Assembly: GCF_039905635.1 (NCBI RefSeq) | Contig: NZ_CP157000.1 | Span: forward strand, 1,116,001 to 1,180,000 | Direction: 5' to 3' | DNA from: Microbacterium sp. ProA8 | Lineage (GTDB): Bacteria > Actinomycetota > Actinomycetes > Actinomycetales > Microbacteriaceae | DNA: 64,000 nucleotides | In this document: positions 15,001 through 27,000 of the stretch, piece after piece | Position numbering within the stretch: position 1 is the stretch's first letter | How the letters are laid out: each line of letters starts with the position of its first letter | Notes under the pieces: model-generated | What the model saw: the letters and a program-made list of their open reading frames with translations, nothing else | Told to the model about the DNA's origin: nothing | Databases searched by the model: none | Program-made: the position numbers and the translations under genes

Positions 15001-18000
15001 GACAACGGCGGTGCGGACTCCGGCGCGACGCAGAACCCCCGCGCCGAGACGAGCGCGGGTCCGGTGAGCGTCGCAGCGGCCGTCGGCATCGTGGTGTCGA
15101 CGGTGCGCGCCGAGACCCTCGTCGAACCGCAGGTCACCGCGATCGTGGCGACGGGCGCCGTGACGCTCGCGTCGAGCGTCAACACCGACGCGCGCTCCGC
15201 GGGCGACGGGTCTGCGGCCGGCGAAGGCGATGCCACCATCGGCGCCGGCGTCGCGCTCACCTTCTCGACGACGGTCAACCGGGCGACCGTCCCGGCGACG
15301 CTGACGGTGACGGCCCACGACGTGACGCTGTCGGCCACGGTGACCGCCGACGGCGCCGATACGACGTCGACCTTCGGCGCGGCGGCGTCGTCGGGTGCCG
15401 CGGGCGGCAACGTCTCGGTGGCCGGCTCCGTGGCGATCGCGATCGTCACCACCGACACCGTCGCCGCGGTCTACGGCACGCTCGTCCTCACCGGCGGCGA
15501 TGTGACGCTCACCGCGCGCAGCGCCGTGGCCGGCACGGTGACCGCCCTGCCGATCGGCGACGGCTCGAGCGGCACCGGCGACGCCGGGATCGGGGCATCC
15601 TTCGCGCTGACGCTCGACACCCACCGCACGACGGCCCTCATCGCCGACGGCGTGGCGGTGACGGGCTCCGACGACGTGCGGCTCACCGCCGAGGCGACGG
15701 ATGCCACCACCACCGAAGCCCGCATGGGCGCGAAGGGCGGCGGGGTCGCCGTCGCGCCCGCGGTCGCGATCGTGCTCTCGAACATCACGACGCTGGCCCG
15801 CATCGGCACCGGCACCCTCGCCACGACCGGCGACGTCGTCCTCCGCGCGACGCAGAAGGCCGCCGCCGAGAACTCGGCGACCGCCGCCGCCATCGCCACC
15901 GACGATGCGGCGGTCGGCATCAGCCTCGCGCTCACGATCGCCAACCACACGGTGACCGCCGTGCTCGGCCGGGTCACGGTCGCCGGCGGCGATCTCACGC
16001 TGCACGCCTTCAGCTGGTCGCGCTCGAGCGCCCTCGCCGTGGCATCCGCCGCCGGTGCGCCCGAGAACGACGAGGACGCCGGCTCGGGCGACCCCGCCAA
16101 CGAGGGCGGCGCTGCCGGCACCGGAGTCGACGAGCAGGTCGGCGGGCAGCGCGACTACACCGATCAGGTCGCCGGCGAGTACGGCGTCGAAGGCACCGGC
16201 GACACCGACACCCCGAACGCCGAGACGAGCGGCGGGCCGGTCAATGTCGCCGCGGCCGTGGGCATCGTCATCGCCACGATCCGGGCGCTCTCGATCGTCG
16301 AGCCGCAGGTCGCCGAGATCACGGCGGGCGGCACGGTGACCCTCTCGTCGTCGCAGAACACCGACGCGGCCTCCGGCGGCGACGGCTCGTCGTCGAAGGG
16401 CGGCGACGCCGCGATCGGCGTGGGCGTCGCCATCACCTACGTCGACGTCGTCAATCGCTCGGTCGTGCCGGCGACGCTCACGGTGCGCGCCCACGCGCTC
16501 GCGGTGCTCGCGACCATCACGATCGACGGCGCCGACGACACCTCGACCATCCGCGCGGTCGCCGCATCGGGCGCCGGTGGCGGCAAGATCTCCGTGGCCG
16601 GATCGGTCGCGCTCGGACTGGTCTGGTTCGACACGCTGGCGGCCGTGTCCGGCCGGGTGGTGCTCACCGGCGGCGACGCCACCATCGCCGCAGGCAGCAA
16701 GATCGACACCACGGTCAAGGCGCTCGCGGCGGGCGAGGGCGTGGTCGCGACCGGCGACGCCGGGGTCGGCGCATCCTTCGCTCTCGCACTCGTCACGAGC
16801 GACACGCACGCGCGCCTCGACGACGGGATCGAGCTCACCGGCGCCGACGACCTCACGATCGCCGCCGCGTCCGAGAGCCGCACGACCACCGAAGCGCGCA
16901 TGGGCGCGAAGGGCGGCGACGTCACCGTGACGCCGGCCATCGCCATCACCGTGTCGAACGCGCGCACGAGCGCGTCGATCGGCACGCTCGCCGCCGCACC
17001 GATCACCGTCACGGGTGCGGTGCTCATCTCGGCGACCCAGCACACGGTCGCACGCACCACGGCGGGTGCCGTGGCGACGGACGCCGGGGATGCCGCGATC
17101 GGCGTCGCGATCGCGCTCAACTTCGCGTTCGACGCCGTGACCGCCACGACCCGCCGGAGCATCATCGCGGGGGAGTCGGTCGCCTTCACAGCCGCCGGTT
17201 CGTCGCTGAACGGGGCCGAGGCCGCCGCGTCGGCGAGCGGAGCGCCCGGGGAATCGAGCGGCGACGCTCCCGCCGGCGGCGTCGACGGCCAGGTGCAGCA
17301 GCAGCGCGACTACGCGAACGCCGAGAGCGTGCAGCAGGGCGGCTCGGGCGTGCAGAACAGCGCCAGCCCGTCGGCGTCGACGAGCGACGGCGGCGTCTCG
17401 GTGGCGGGAGCGATCGCGCTGAGCATCGCCGACGTGAGCTACACCGCCTGGCTGCCGGACGCGCTGCAGATCACCGCCGGCGGGCACGTGTGGTTCACCT
17501 CGAGCGCCCAGGTCGACGGCATCGTGAAGGCCGACGGCACCGCCCTCGCCCAGGACGACGCCGGGGTCGGGGTCGCCGTCGCGCTCAACCTCGTGTTCCT
17601 CACCAACCGCGCCTGGCTCGGCGAGGACGCCGTGGTCTCGGGCAACGGCTTCACCGCGGCGGCGCGCATGACCGCCGTCGGCGCCGACACGACGCACGAC
17701 TTCTCGGCGATCGCGAACGCCGGCGCCGGGTCGACCGACGTCGGCGTCGCCGGGGCGGTCGCGCTCAACATCGTCACGGACAGCACCGAGGCGTGGATCC
17801 CGTCGACCGCCCGCGTCGACTTCGGCACCGGAGGCGTCGAGATCGCCGCCCACAACCACCGCACCGACACCGCGAAGGCCAAGGCCGATGCGACGGGCGG
17901 CGGCTCGAGCACGGGGGTCGGGGCATCCGTCGCCATCAACGTGATCGCCGACGACGTGACGCGCGCCGAGATCGAGGACGGCGCCGACGTGACGGGCGGC

Positions 18001-21000
18001 GACGACGTGACGGTGCGGGCGGCGCACTCCGACACCGTCGTCAACGAGGTCACCGCCGGCTCCGAGGGCGGCACCGCGGTGAGCCCTGCCGTCGGCATCA
18101 ACATCGTGCTGCCCGTCGTGCTCGCCCGCATCGGCACGCCCGGCCCGCGCGCGTTCGTCGCGGCCGGCGACGTGGTCGTGCATGCCTCGCACACCGGCTC
18201 GGTCGGCGTCCGCGGCGACGCGGAGGCCGCAGGGGACACCGCCGTCGGGGCCATCATCGTGATCAACGTCGTCGACGTGAGCGTCCGCGCCGGCGTGGTG
18301 CGCAACGTCGCCGCGGGCTCGCTCTGGCTCATCGCCCACGACGAGCTGCACACCAGCGCGATCGGCTCGGCGAGCGCCGGCGGCGCGCCGATGGCCGACG
18401 AATCCGACCCGAGCTCGCCGCAGAACTCCGACCAGCAGGCGCAGAGCCAGCTCGACAACACGCCCGTCACCGCCGGCAGGACCTCCGCGCTGCCGTCGGC
18501 GAGCAGCAACGTCGACTCGGCCAACTCGTCCGCGAACGGCGAGTCGGGCCAGCAGAGCGACGGCGTCGGCGTCGGGGCGGCCGTCACGGTCAACTGGGTC
18601 ACCGTCGAGAGCATCGCCGCGCTCGCGCCCGGGCTCGTCGTCGACGTGGACGGCATCTTCGCCGCACTCGCCTCGAACGAGACGGATGCCACGGCCCGCG
18701 CCACCGGCTCCTCCGGCAAGATCCAGGGCGGCGACAACATCGGCGCCGCCGTCGCCCTCAACGTCGTGACCGTGGTCAACCGCGGCTCCGTCGGGGCCGG
18801 CGCCCGCATCACGGCCAGCTCGGTCGCGGTCACCGGTCTCACGCCGGACGGGGCCCGCAACGACTTCCAGGCGTGGGGCATCGCGGCCGCGGGTGGCTCG
18901 AGCGACACCGCGGTGGCCGGCTCGGTCGCGGTGCAGGTGCTGCACCTCGACAACGAGGCCGTCATCGGCGCAGGGTCGACGCTCGAGATCGCCGGCGGCG
19001 TCTCGCTCGACGCGAGCAACCCGATGGGGCTGTCCGCCATCGCCGCCTCCGGGGCGCTCACCCTCGACGGCAACGGCGTGGGTGCGGCGATCGTGGTGCA
19101 GTACGTCGACACCTCGACGCGAGCGATCATCGAGTCCTCGTTCGCGACGCCCGCAATCGTGACGGCGGGCGGTGCGATCATCGGCCGGGCCACGGCATCC
19201 CTCGTCCCCCTCGCCGCTCCCGAGGTCCCGCTGCTGGGCGACCTCGGCGACTTCACCGGCGTCGCGATCGGCGCGGCCGCCGGCAACGGCGACGCCGCCG
19301 TCGGCGGGTCGCTCATCGTCAACGTCACGAACCGCACGACGCAGGCGGGCATCGGCGACGGCGCCGTCGTGAACCAGGGCATCGCCTCGGCGGCCGGACA
19401 GCACCTGTCGTTCACGGCGAGCGATCAGACGCGGTTCGTCGACGTCGCCGGAGCGCTGGGCCTCAGCACCGGCAGCGCCGGCATCGGCTTCGGTCTCGTG
19501 CTCGGCATCCACAACAAGGACGTGCGCGCGTGGGTCGGCCGGGGCACGACCGCCGACCTCGGCGGGTCGGTGTGGCTGATCGCGACGGCGGGCGAGCAGT
19601 TCACCGGGGTCGCCGTGTCGGGAGGCGTGGCCGACGACGTGGGCCTCGGGGGAGCCTTCGTCATCCTCATCGTGAACCAGGGCTCGGGTGCCCCGGGGAC
19701 CCGCGCCTACATCGACAGCAGCGCCGCGACCCCGACGTCCGTCCGGGCGCTCGGTGCCGTGACGATCGGCGCCTCCGACCCGCTCGGGGTCACCGGCTTC
19801 GCGGGCGGTGTGGGCGGCGCCGGCACGGCGGGGGTCGGGCTCTCGTCCGTGGTGCTGGTGCGCACCGGCATCGTCGACGCATGGGTCGCCGAGCGGGCCG
19901 AGCTGCGGGCGCGTGGCGGAGCGGGCCTCACGCTCACCGCGGCGCAGAGCGAGGACCTGTGGTCCGTCGCGGCCGGCGGCAGCGTCGGCGGCACGGTGGG
20001 GGTCACCGGTGCGGCGACCGTCGGCGTGCAGCACAACACCACGCACGCGCATCTCGATCGCGGCGTGACGCTCGACGGGGTCGCCGCCGGCGGGTCGGCC
20101 GGGGCGCACCTGGCGGCGACCGACACGACGGTGCTTCGCGGCATCGCCGGGCAGGCGGCCATCGGCGGCACGGCCGGGGTCGGCCTCGGCGGCGACGTGC
20201 AGGTCGTCGACAAGTCCACGCAGGCGTGGATCGCCCCCGAGGCGATCGTCGCGATCAGCGGCGACCTCACCGTCGACGCGACCTCGAGCGAGGATGTCAC
20301 GAGCGTCGCGGCGGGAGCGAGCATCGCCGGCACGGTCGCGGTCTCGGCCAACGCCGCCGTGTCCGTCTACACGATCGTGACCAAGGCGTTCGTCGGCGAG
20401 GTGTGCGCGGCAGCGGTCGCCACCGAGGGCGCGTGCGTGGCATCCCGTGCCGTCGTCGTGGCCGGCGGCAGCGCCCGCATCGCCGCCAACGAGGTGCTCA
20501 CCATGGACATCGTGTCGGGCTCGGTCGCCGCGTCCGGCACCGCCTCCGTCGGCCTCACGGCCGCCGTGCCCGTCATCACCAAGACGACCGCCGCGTTCGT
20601 CGGCGACCTCTCGCGCGTGACCGCTCTCGGCGGCGGCGCGGGCCTGACCGCGGCCGGGGCGTTCGGCGTCTCGTACATCGACACGCGCTTCACCCCGCAG
20701 ACCGCGATCGTCGGCGGCGACCAGCTCGAGCTCGGCTACGCGCACGGCATCGAGCACCGCCAGGCCGTCTCGTACGACGCGGGCGGCGGCCAGCCCATCA
20801 TCGGCCTGACTCCGGGAGCCACGTACTACGCGCTCGTCGACGCGCTCTTCCCGACCCGGCTGCGCCTGTCCCTCACGCCGGGCGGCGCGGCCATCCCGCT
20901 CGCCTCGCCGGCACGTCCCGGTCAGTCGCACCGCATCTTCCCGACCGACGAGGCCACGGTCCCCGGACGCTTCGCGCCGTACCTCACGCCGTCGGCCGAC

Positions 21001-24000
21001 GTCGACGGGCTCACCGACACGGTGACGCTGCCCTACGACATGCCAGGCGGCGACGCCGACGCGTCGGACGGCTCGTACACGGCGACGCCGCTGGTGACCG
21101 GCGACGCGGTCGTGTACACGGCCAACGGCGACACGCCGATCGCGGGCCTGGTCGACGGCGGCACGTACTACGTGGTGATGACCGGACCGCACAGCTTCCG
21201 CCTCGCCCGCACCAAGTGCGAGGCGCTGCCGACGGCGGACGGCTGCAGCAGCGCCGCGCCGGTGGTCACGATCGACATCGATGAGTCCGGCTCCACCGGA
21301 CGCGCGCACAGCTTCGTCCGCCAGGGCATGCAGCCTCCGGGAGACCCCGCGCGCATCACGGGCAAGCGCGTCCTGACACAGGCGCCCGGCGCCGTCTACG
21401 GCGTCGCGGTGATCGCGAACAACAGCGACGAGATCCTCGCCGTCGGGGCGAGTGCGGCCGTCGCGGCGACCGCGGGCGTCGGCGCGGCGGGCAACGTGAA
21501 CGTCGTCACCGCCGATACGGATGCCTTCATCGGGCGCGCCGCGCGCATCAACGACGACAACACCGGCGCCGTGCCGTGGCAGAAGGTCACGGTGGCCGCC
21601 GCCGGGGCGTTCCGCCAGCTGATGGTCTCGGCCGCGCTCGGCGGCGGCATGGCCGGCATCGCGGTGAACGCGGCGGTCGACATCGTGAACGTCGACATCG
21701 ACGCGCAGATCCGGGACGGGGCGGTGGTCCGCTCCGCCGGCGACGTCGCGCTGACCGCCCGCGGCTCCGAGGAGATCACGGCGGCGTCGGCGTCGGCCGG
21801 CGCGGGTGTCGCGGGCATCGCGGTGGCGGTCGCCACCATCGTCGTGGACAGCCACACGCACGCCCTGACGGGCAGCGGCGTCACGATCGACGCCGGCAAC
21901 AACGTGCTGGTCCGCGCCGACGACGCGACGTCGCTGACGACCGTCGCCGGCGGCATCGGCGTCGGCTTCGTCGGCGGCGGCGCCGGCGTCGCGGTGGTCG
22001 TCTTCACCAAGGACACCCGGGCATCGATCGGACCCTCGAACATCGTCGACGCGCGAGCCCTCCGCGGGTGGTCGATGGGCGCGATCCCGCTCGGCACCGC
22101 GACCGACACCTCGTTCCCGACCTCGTCGCAGAGCGGGCTCGCGGTCGTCGCGACCAGCGAGCAGGACGTCTTCGGCATGGCGCTCGCGGCCGGTGGCGGC
22201 TTCGTGGGCGTCGCCGGCGCCGTCAACGTCACCCTCATCACCGGCGACACGATCGCCACCATCGAGCCGAACGCCCGGGTCAACACCGACCGCTCGGCGG
22301 TCGGCGCCGCACAGGGCGTGTCGGTCTCGGCGGGCGACCGCACCGACGCCTTCACGCTCGGCGGCGGACTCGGCGTCGGCTTCGTCGGCGTGGCGGGCGG
22401 CGTCGACATCGGCGTCGTCGACATCGCGGTCGGCGCGGGCATCGGCGACTTCGCGGTCGTGCACGCGAGCGACGACATCCGGGTGCAGGCGATGTCGATC
22501 CGCAGCATCCAGACCTTCGCACTGAGCTTCGGCGCCGGTGCCGTCGGCGTCGCCGGATCGGTGTCGGTGTGGAGCGCCGGTGTCGCGCCGTCCGGCTCGT
22601 ACGACGACGGCGGCGGCGCGAAGGACGGGCTGTCGGGAAGCGGCGGCACCGCCCAGGGCCAGGCCGACGAGTACTCGTCCGGCAGCGGCGAGAACGGGTA
22701 CGGGTCGATCCTCCACGGCGCGAACGACACGTCGGGCACCGCGACGGCCGACCGCAAGCAGCAGGGCCTCGCGGCCGCCCAGGCGGGCGTCGCCGCGGCG
22801 ACCCCGGGCGCCGGCGTCGTCACGAGCCGCCTCTCTGTTCCCGCGGTCCGCGGCACGACGAGCCGGATCGGGTTCGGCGCCACCGTGATCGCCGGCGACG
22901 ACGTCGCCGTCACGGCCGTCGCGCGCGACGCGTTCTTCGGCCTCGTCGGCTCCGGCAGCGGCGGCATCGGCGCGGTGGGACTGTCGCTCCTCGTGGCGAG
23001 CCTCCACACGGTCGTGGATGCCGGCATCGAGCCCTTCGCCACCGTCACTGCAGGCGGCGACGTCAGCGTGCGCGCCGAGGCGCGCGAGCGCACCGAGGTC
23101 TGGGCCTTCTCCGGCCAGCTGGGAGTCGTCGCCGTCGCCGGTCAGATCGTCGTGCTCGACACCGACTCGCGTCAGCGCGCACATGTGGACGACGGCGCCG
23201 CGATCCCCGCCGCCGGCGGCACGGTCACGGTCGCCGCAGCGGCCGACCGTCGCATCGCGCCGACCGCCTTCGGCATCGCGCTGGCGCTGGGTGCGCTGGG
23301 TGCCGCGGTCGCCGACGTGGAAGCGACCGGCGACACCGTCGCCCGGGTGGGCGCGGTGACCCTCGGCGCAGTCTCGCCGGTCGGCGGCATCGCGATCTCG
23401 GCGACGTCGACCATCGTCGTCCCCGTGCTCGTCTTCTCCGTCTCGCTCGGCGTCGCCGGCACGATCAACGGCGCCGCCGCGAGCGCGGAGATCTCGGGCC
23501 GCACGGCCGCGGAGTACGCGGGCACCGCATGGGTGGCGGGCGGCGTCTCGATCGTCGCCGACGCGACCAACACCGTCGAGACCGACACCGCGAACGCGCA
23601 GGGCGGCGCGGTCACCGTGGGTGTCACGTTCGCCCGCTCCACGGTCTCGCGCACGACGTCGGCGCTCGCCACACCAGGGTCCTGGTTCGGCGCCGGCGGC
23701 GGCATCGCGATGCGCGCCACCTCGCGCAACCACACCGACGCCGACATGCTGGGCGGCGCGATCGCGGCCATCGCCGCGGCGTACATGAACCCTGAAGCAC
23801 GCGTGACCGGCCCGACCTGGGCGCGGTTCGCCGCGAATGTCGCGGCATCCGGATCCCTCGTCGTCGAAGCACAGGGGCAGAACCGCGCGACCGCCCGCGC
23901 CCGTGTCGCGAGCGTCGGCATCCTCGGTGCCGGGCAGGGCGTGGAGGTCGTCGCGAACGTGGCGCCGAGCGCGTCGGTGACGGCGTCGATCGACTCGGGC

Positions 24001-27000
24001 ACCGTGTTCAGCTCGGGTCTGGTCGGCGTCCGCGCGGTGATCCTCACCGACGGCGGCGGCGGCAACGTGGCGTCGGCGATCATCCAGGCGCTCGCGGGCG
24101 GCCTGGTGTCGGTCGGCGTCTACACCGCGAGTGCACGGCTCGAGGGAGCGACCCTCGCCGAGCTCTCGAGCACGGTGGGGGCATCCGGTGCCGTCGAGGC
24201 GACCGCGAACGCGACGAACACCGTCACGGGGGAGACCTGGACCTTCGGCGCCGGCCTCTTCACGGTGTCGGTCTCGATCGTCGACGCGCAGGTGCTCGAG
24301 GCGGCCGGCACCCGCGCCTCGGTCTTCGGGCCGGTGTGGTCCTCGGGGCCCACGAATGTGTCGGCGAGGGCCGTCAACACCGCGACGGCCGAGACGGATG
24401 CCGCGAGCATCGGCTTCATCACCGGCAACGTGACCGTGCCCACGGCCCGGATCGCCGCCGCCACCGTGGCCGAGCTGCGTGCGTCGCTCGTCGGCAACGG
24501 CCTCTCGGTCGCCGCCGACGGCACGAACACCGCCACCGCCGCCGTGGACTACGTCTCGTTCGGCTTCCTCAGCGGCGGCCTGGGCGGCGCCATCGCCGAG
24601 ATCGTGGGCACCGCTGCGGTGCGTGCGATCGTCGACGCCGGAATCGCGCCGGTGTACGCCGGCCCCGGCGCCGTCAGCATCTCGGCGCGGTCGGCGAACA
24701 CCGCCTCCGCCGACATGGTGTCCTCGTCGCTCGCCGCCTTCCAGATCAGCGGCCTGCTCCCGGTCGCGACGGTGGCGGCGCCGACGACCGCCTCGTTCGC
24801 CTCCGGCTCGGCGTCGTCGGGATCGTTCTCCGTGTCGGCGTCGTCCCGCAACGCGGCGGACGCGACCGCGAAGCTCAAGGCGCTGTCGATCATCGGGGTG
24901 CGGGGCACGATGGCGCAGGCGACGATCACCGAGAGCGCGGCCACCACGGCGACCGTCACGGGCAGCGTCGCGCTCGCCGCGTCGGGTGCCGTGTCGGTCC
25001 TCGCCGAGAGCCGCGACGGCACCCACGCGCGCGCCGACATCGACAGCGCCGGCGGCGGTCTCATCGACGCGGGCGTGTTCGCCGCGCTGGCGATGCTCCG
25101 CGCCCCCGTGACCGCAGCGTTCGACGGCAGCGTGACCGCGTCGACGGGAGTGTCGGTCCGAGCCGTCGGCCACGCGAAGGCCGATGCCACGATCACCGCC
25201 TTCCAGGTCGCCCTGGTCGGCATCAGCGGGTCGGTCGTCGCTTCCGAGGTCGACGGCACGGCCGCGGTGTCGTCGCGCTACGGCACCGGCTTCCTCGTCA
25301 CCAGCGGAGCGGCGCTCGTCGAGACGCTCCTGACGTCGTCGGCCACGGCGAAGAGCGATCTCGTCTCGGGCGGCCTCGTCGTCGCCGGCGTCTCGGTGCC
25401 CACGGCGCGCATCGCCGCCGCCGCCGTGGCGGATGCCGCCGGCCGCCAGTTCGGCGGCACCTCGCTCGCCGTCCGGGCCACGGCGACCCGCACGGTCGCA
25501 GCCACCTCCGGAAGCCTCGCCCTGGGCCTGATCGCAGTGAGCATCTCCAGCGCCGAGGCGCTCATCAGCCAGTCCGCCGTCACTCGAGCACGCGTCCACA
25601 ACGGGGCGACGGTCGACGCTCCGGCTGCGGCGATCTCGGTGGATGCCACCGCGACGAACTCCGCGAACGCCGCGGGCGGCGGCGTCAACGGCGGCGCCAT
25701 CACGGTCGGCGTCGCCAAGCCGAAGGCGTTCGTCGACGGATCGACGCTGGCCCACTTCGCCGCCACGGTCCCCGCCGCCGCGTCGCTCGGCGTGCACGCC
25801 ACCACGACCGACACCGCGACGGCGCGTCTCGCGAGCACAGCGATCGGCGCGATCACCATCAGCGACGGTGCGGCGTGGGCGCGGGTGCGGCCGACGGCCG
25901 AGGCGATCGTCGGCACCGGCACGCCCATCGTGGTCGCGGGCGACATCGACGTGCGGGCGGCGGCGCAGCCGGTGTCGCGGTCGTTCGCCGAGAACTTCTC
26001 GGCGGCTGCGCTCGCGGTGAGCTCGAACCGCGCCCTCGCCGAGACGTTCCCGACGGTGCGGCTGTCGGTGGCGAACGGCACCACGCTGCGTGCCGGCGGC
26101 GCCGTGACGCTGACCGCGCATCAGAACTCCGCGACTCCGCCGCCGCTGCCCGTCTACGCGTTCGACGCGGTCACGGGGGTGGACCTGGGCTCGAACACCA
26201 TCACGCTCTCGGGTGCCCACACCCTCGACGACTCGGCCACCGTGACCTATGACCGCAGCGGCGGCTCCGGCGTCGGCGGGATGACCGACGGTGCGGAGTA
26301 CGGCGTCATCGTGGTCTCGCCGACGCAGATCCAGCTGGGCGCCGCGTTCGAGGCGGCGCAGGTGGATCCGGTCAACGACGTCATCACGTTCACGCGGCAG
26401 CACAACTTCGTCGAGGGCCAGCGGGTGTTCTACACGGCGACGGGGTTCGGCGTCGCCGGACTCGCGAACGGCCACGCCTACCGGGTGCGGGTGCTCGACG
26501 ATTTCCGCATCCAGCTCATCGACGCCGACACGCCCTCGGCGCCGGTGGAATTCGACGGCGGCGACGTCGACGAGGCGAACGGCCTCATCGTCGCGCCTCA
26601 CTCGTACTCCGACGGACAGATGGTGCAGTATCTCGCACCCGACGCGCGGGCGTCGTTCTACAGCACCCGCGTGGACATCGTGGTCGATGCAGAGGGCAGT
26701 CCCGTCCAGGTGGGCAGCCCGCCGGTGTTCCAGACCGAGGACAACAACGTCATCGCCGTCCGCCAGCACGGGCTGCAGACCGGTGACGCGGTCGTCTACC
26801 GCTCGACCGGCGGCGCCCTGGGCGGCCTGGCGCAGAACACGACCTACTGGGTGATCCGCATCGACGGCAACCGGATCCAGCTCGCCGCCAGCCAGTGCGA
26901 GGCGCTCGGCACGTGCGACGACGGCGGCGGAGGACTCATCCCGGTGACCGCGCTCGGCCTGGCGCCGGACGTCTCCGAGAGCGGTCGCAGCATCATCCAC

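Noticed and set aside
2160..18382. CRISPR or satellite DNA as an explanation of the tandem array
   Set aside because: Units of about 1.15 kb keep one reading frame with protein-level conservation. No short repeats with unique spacers exist.
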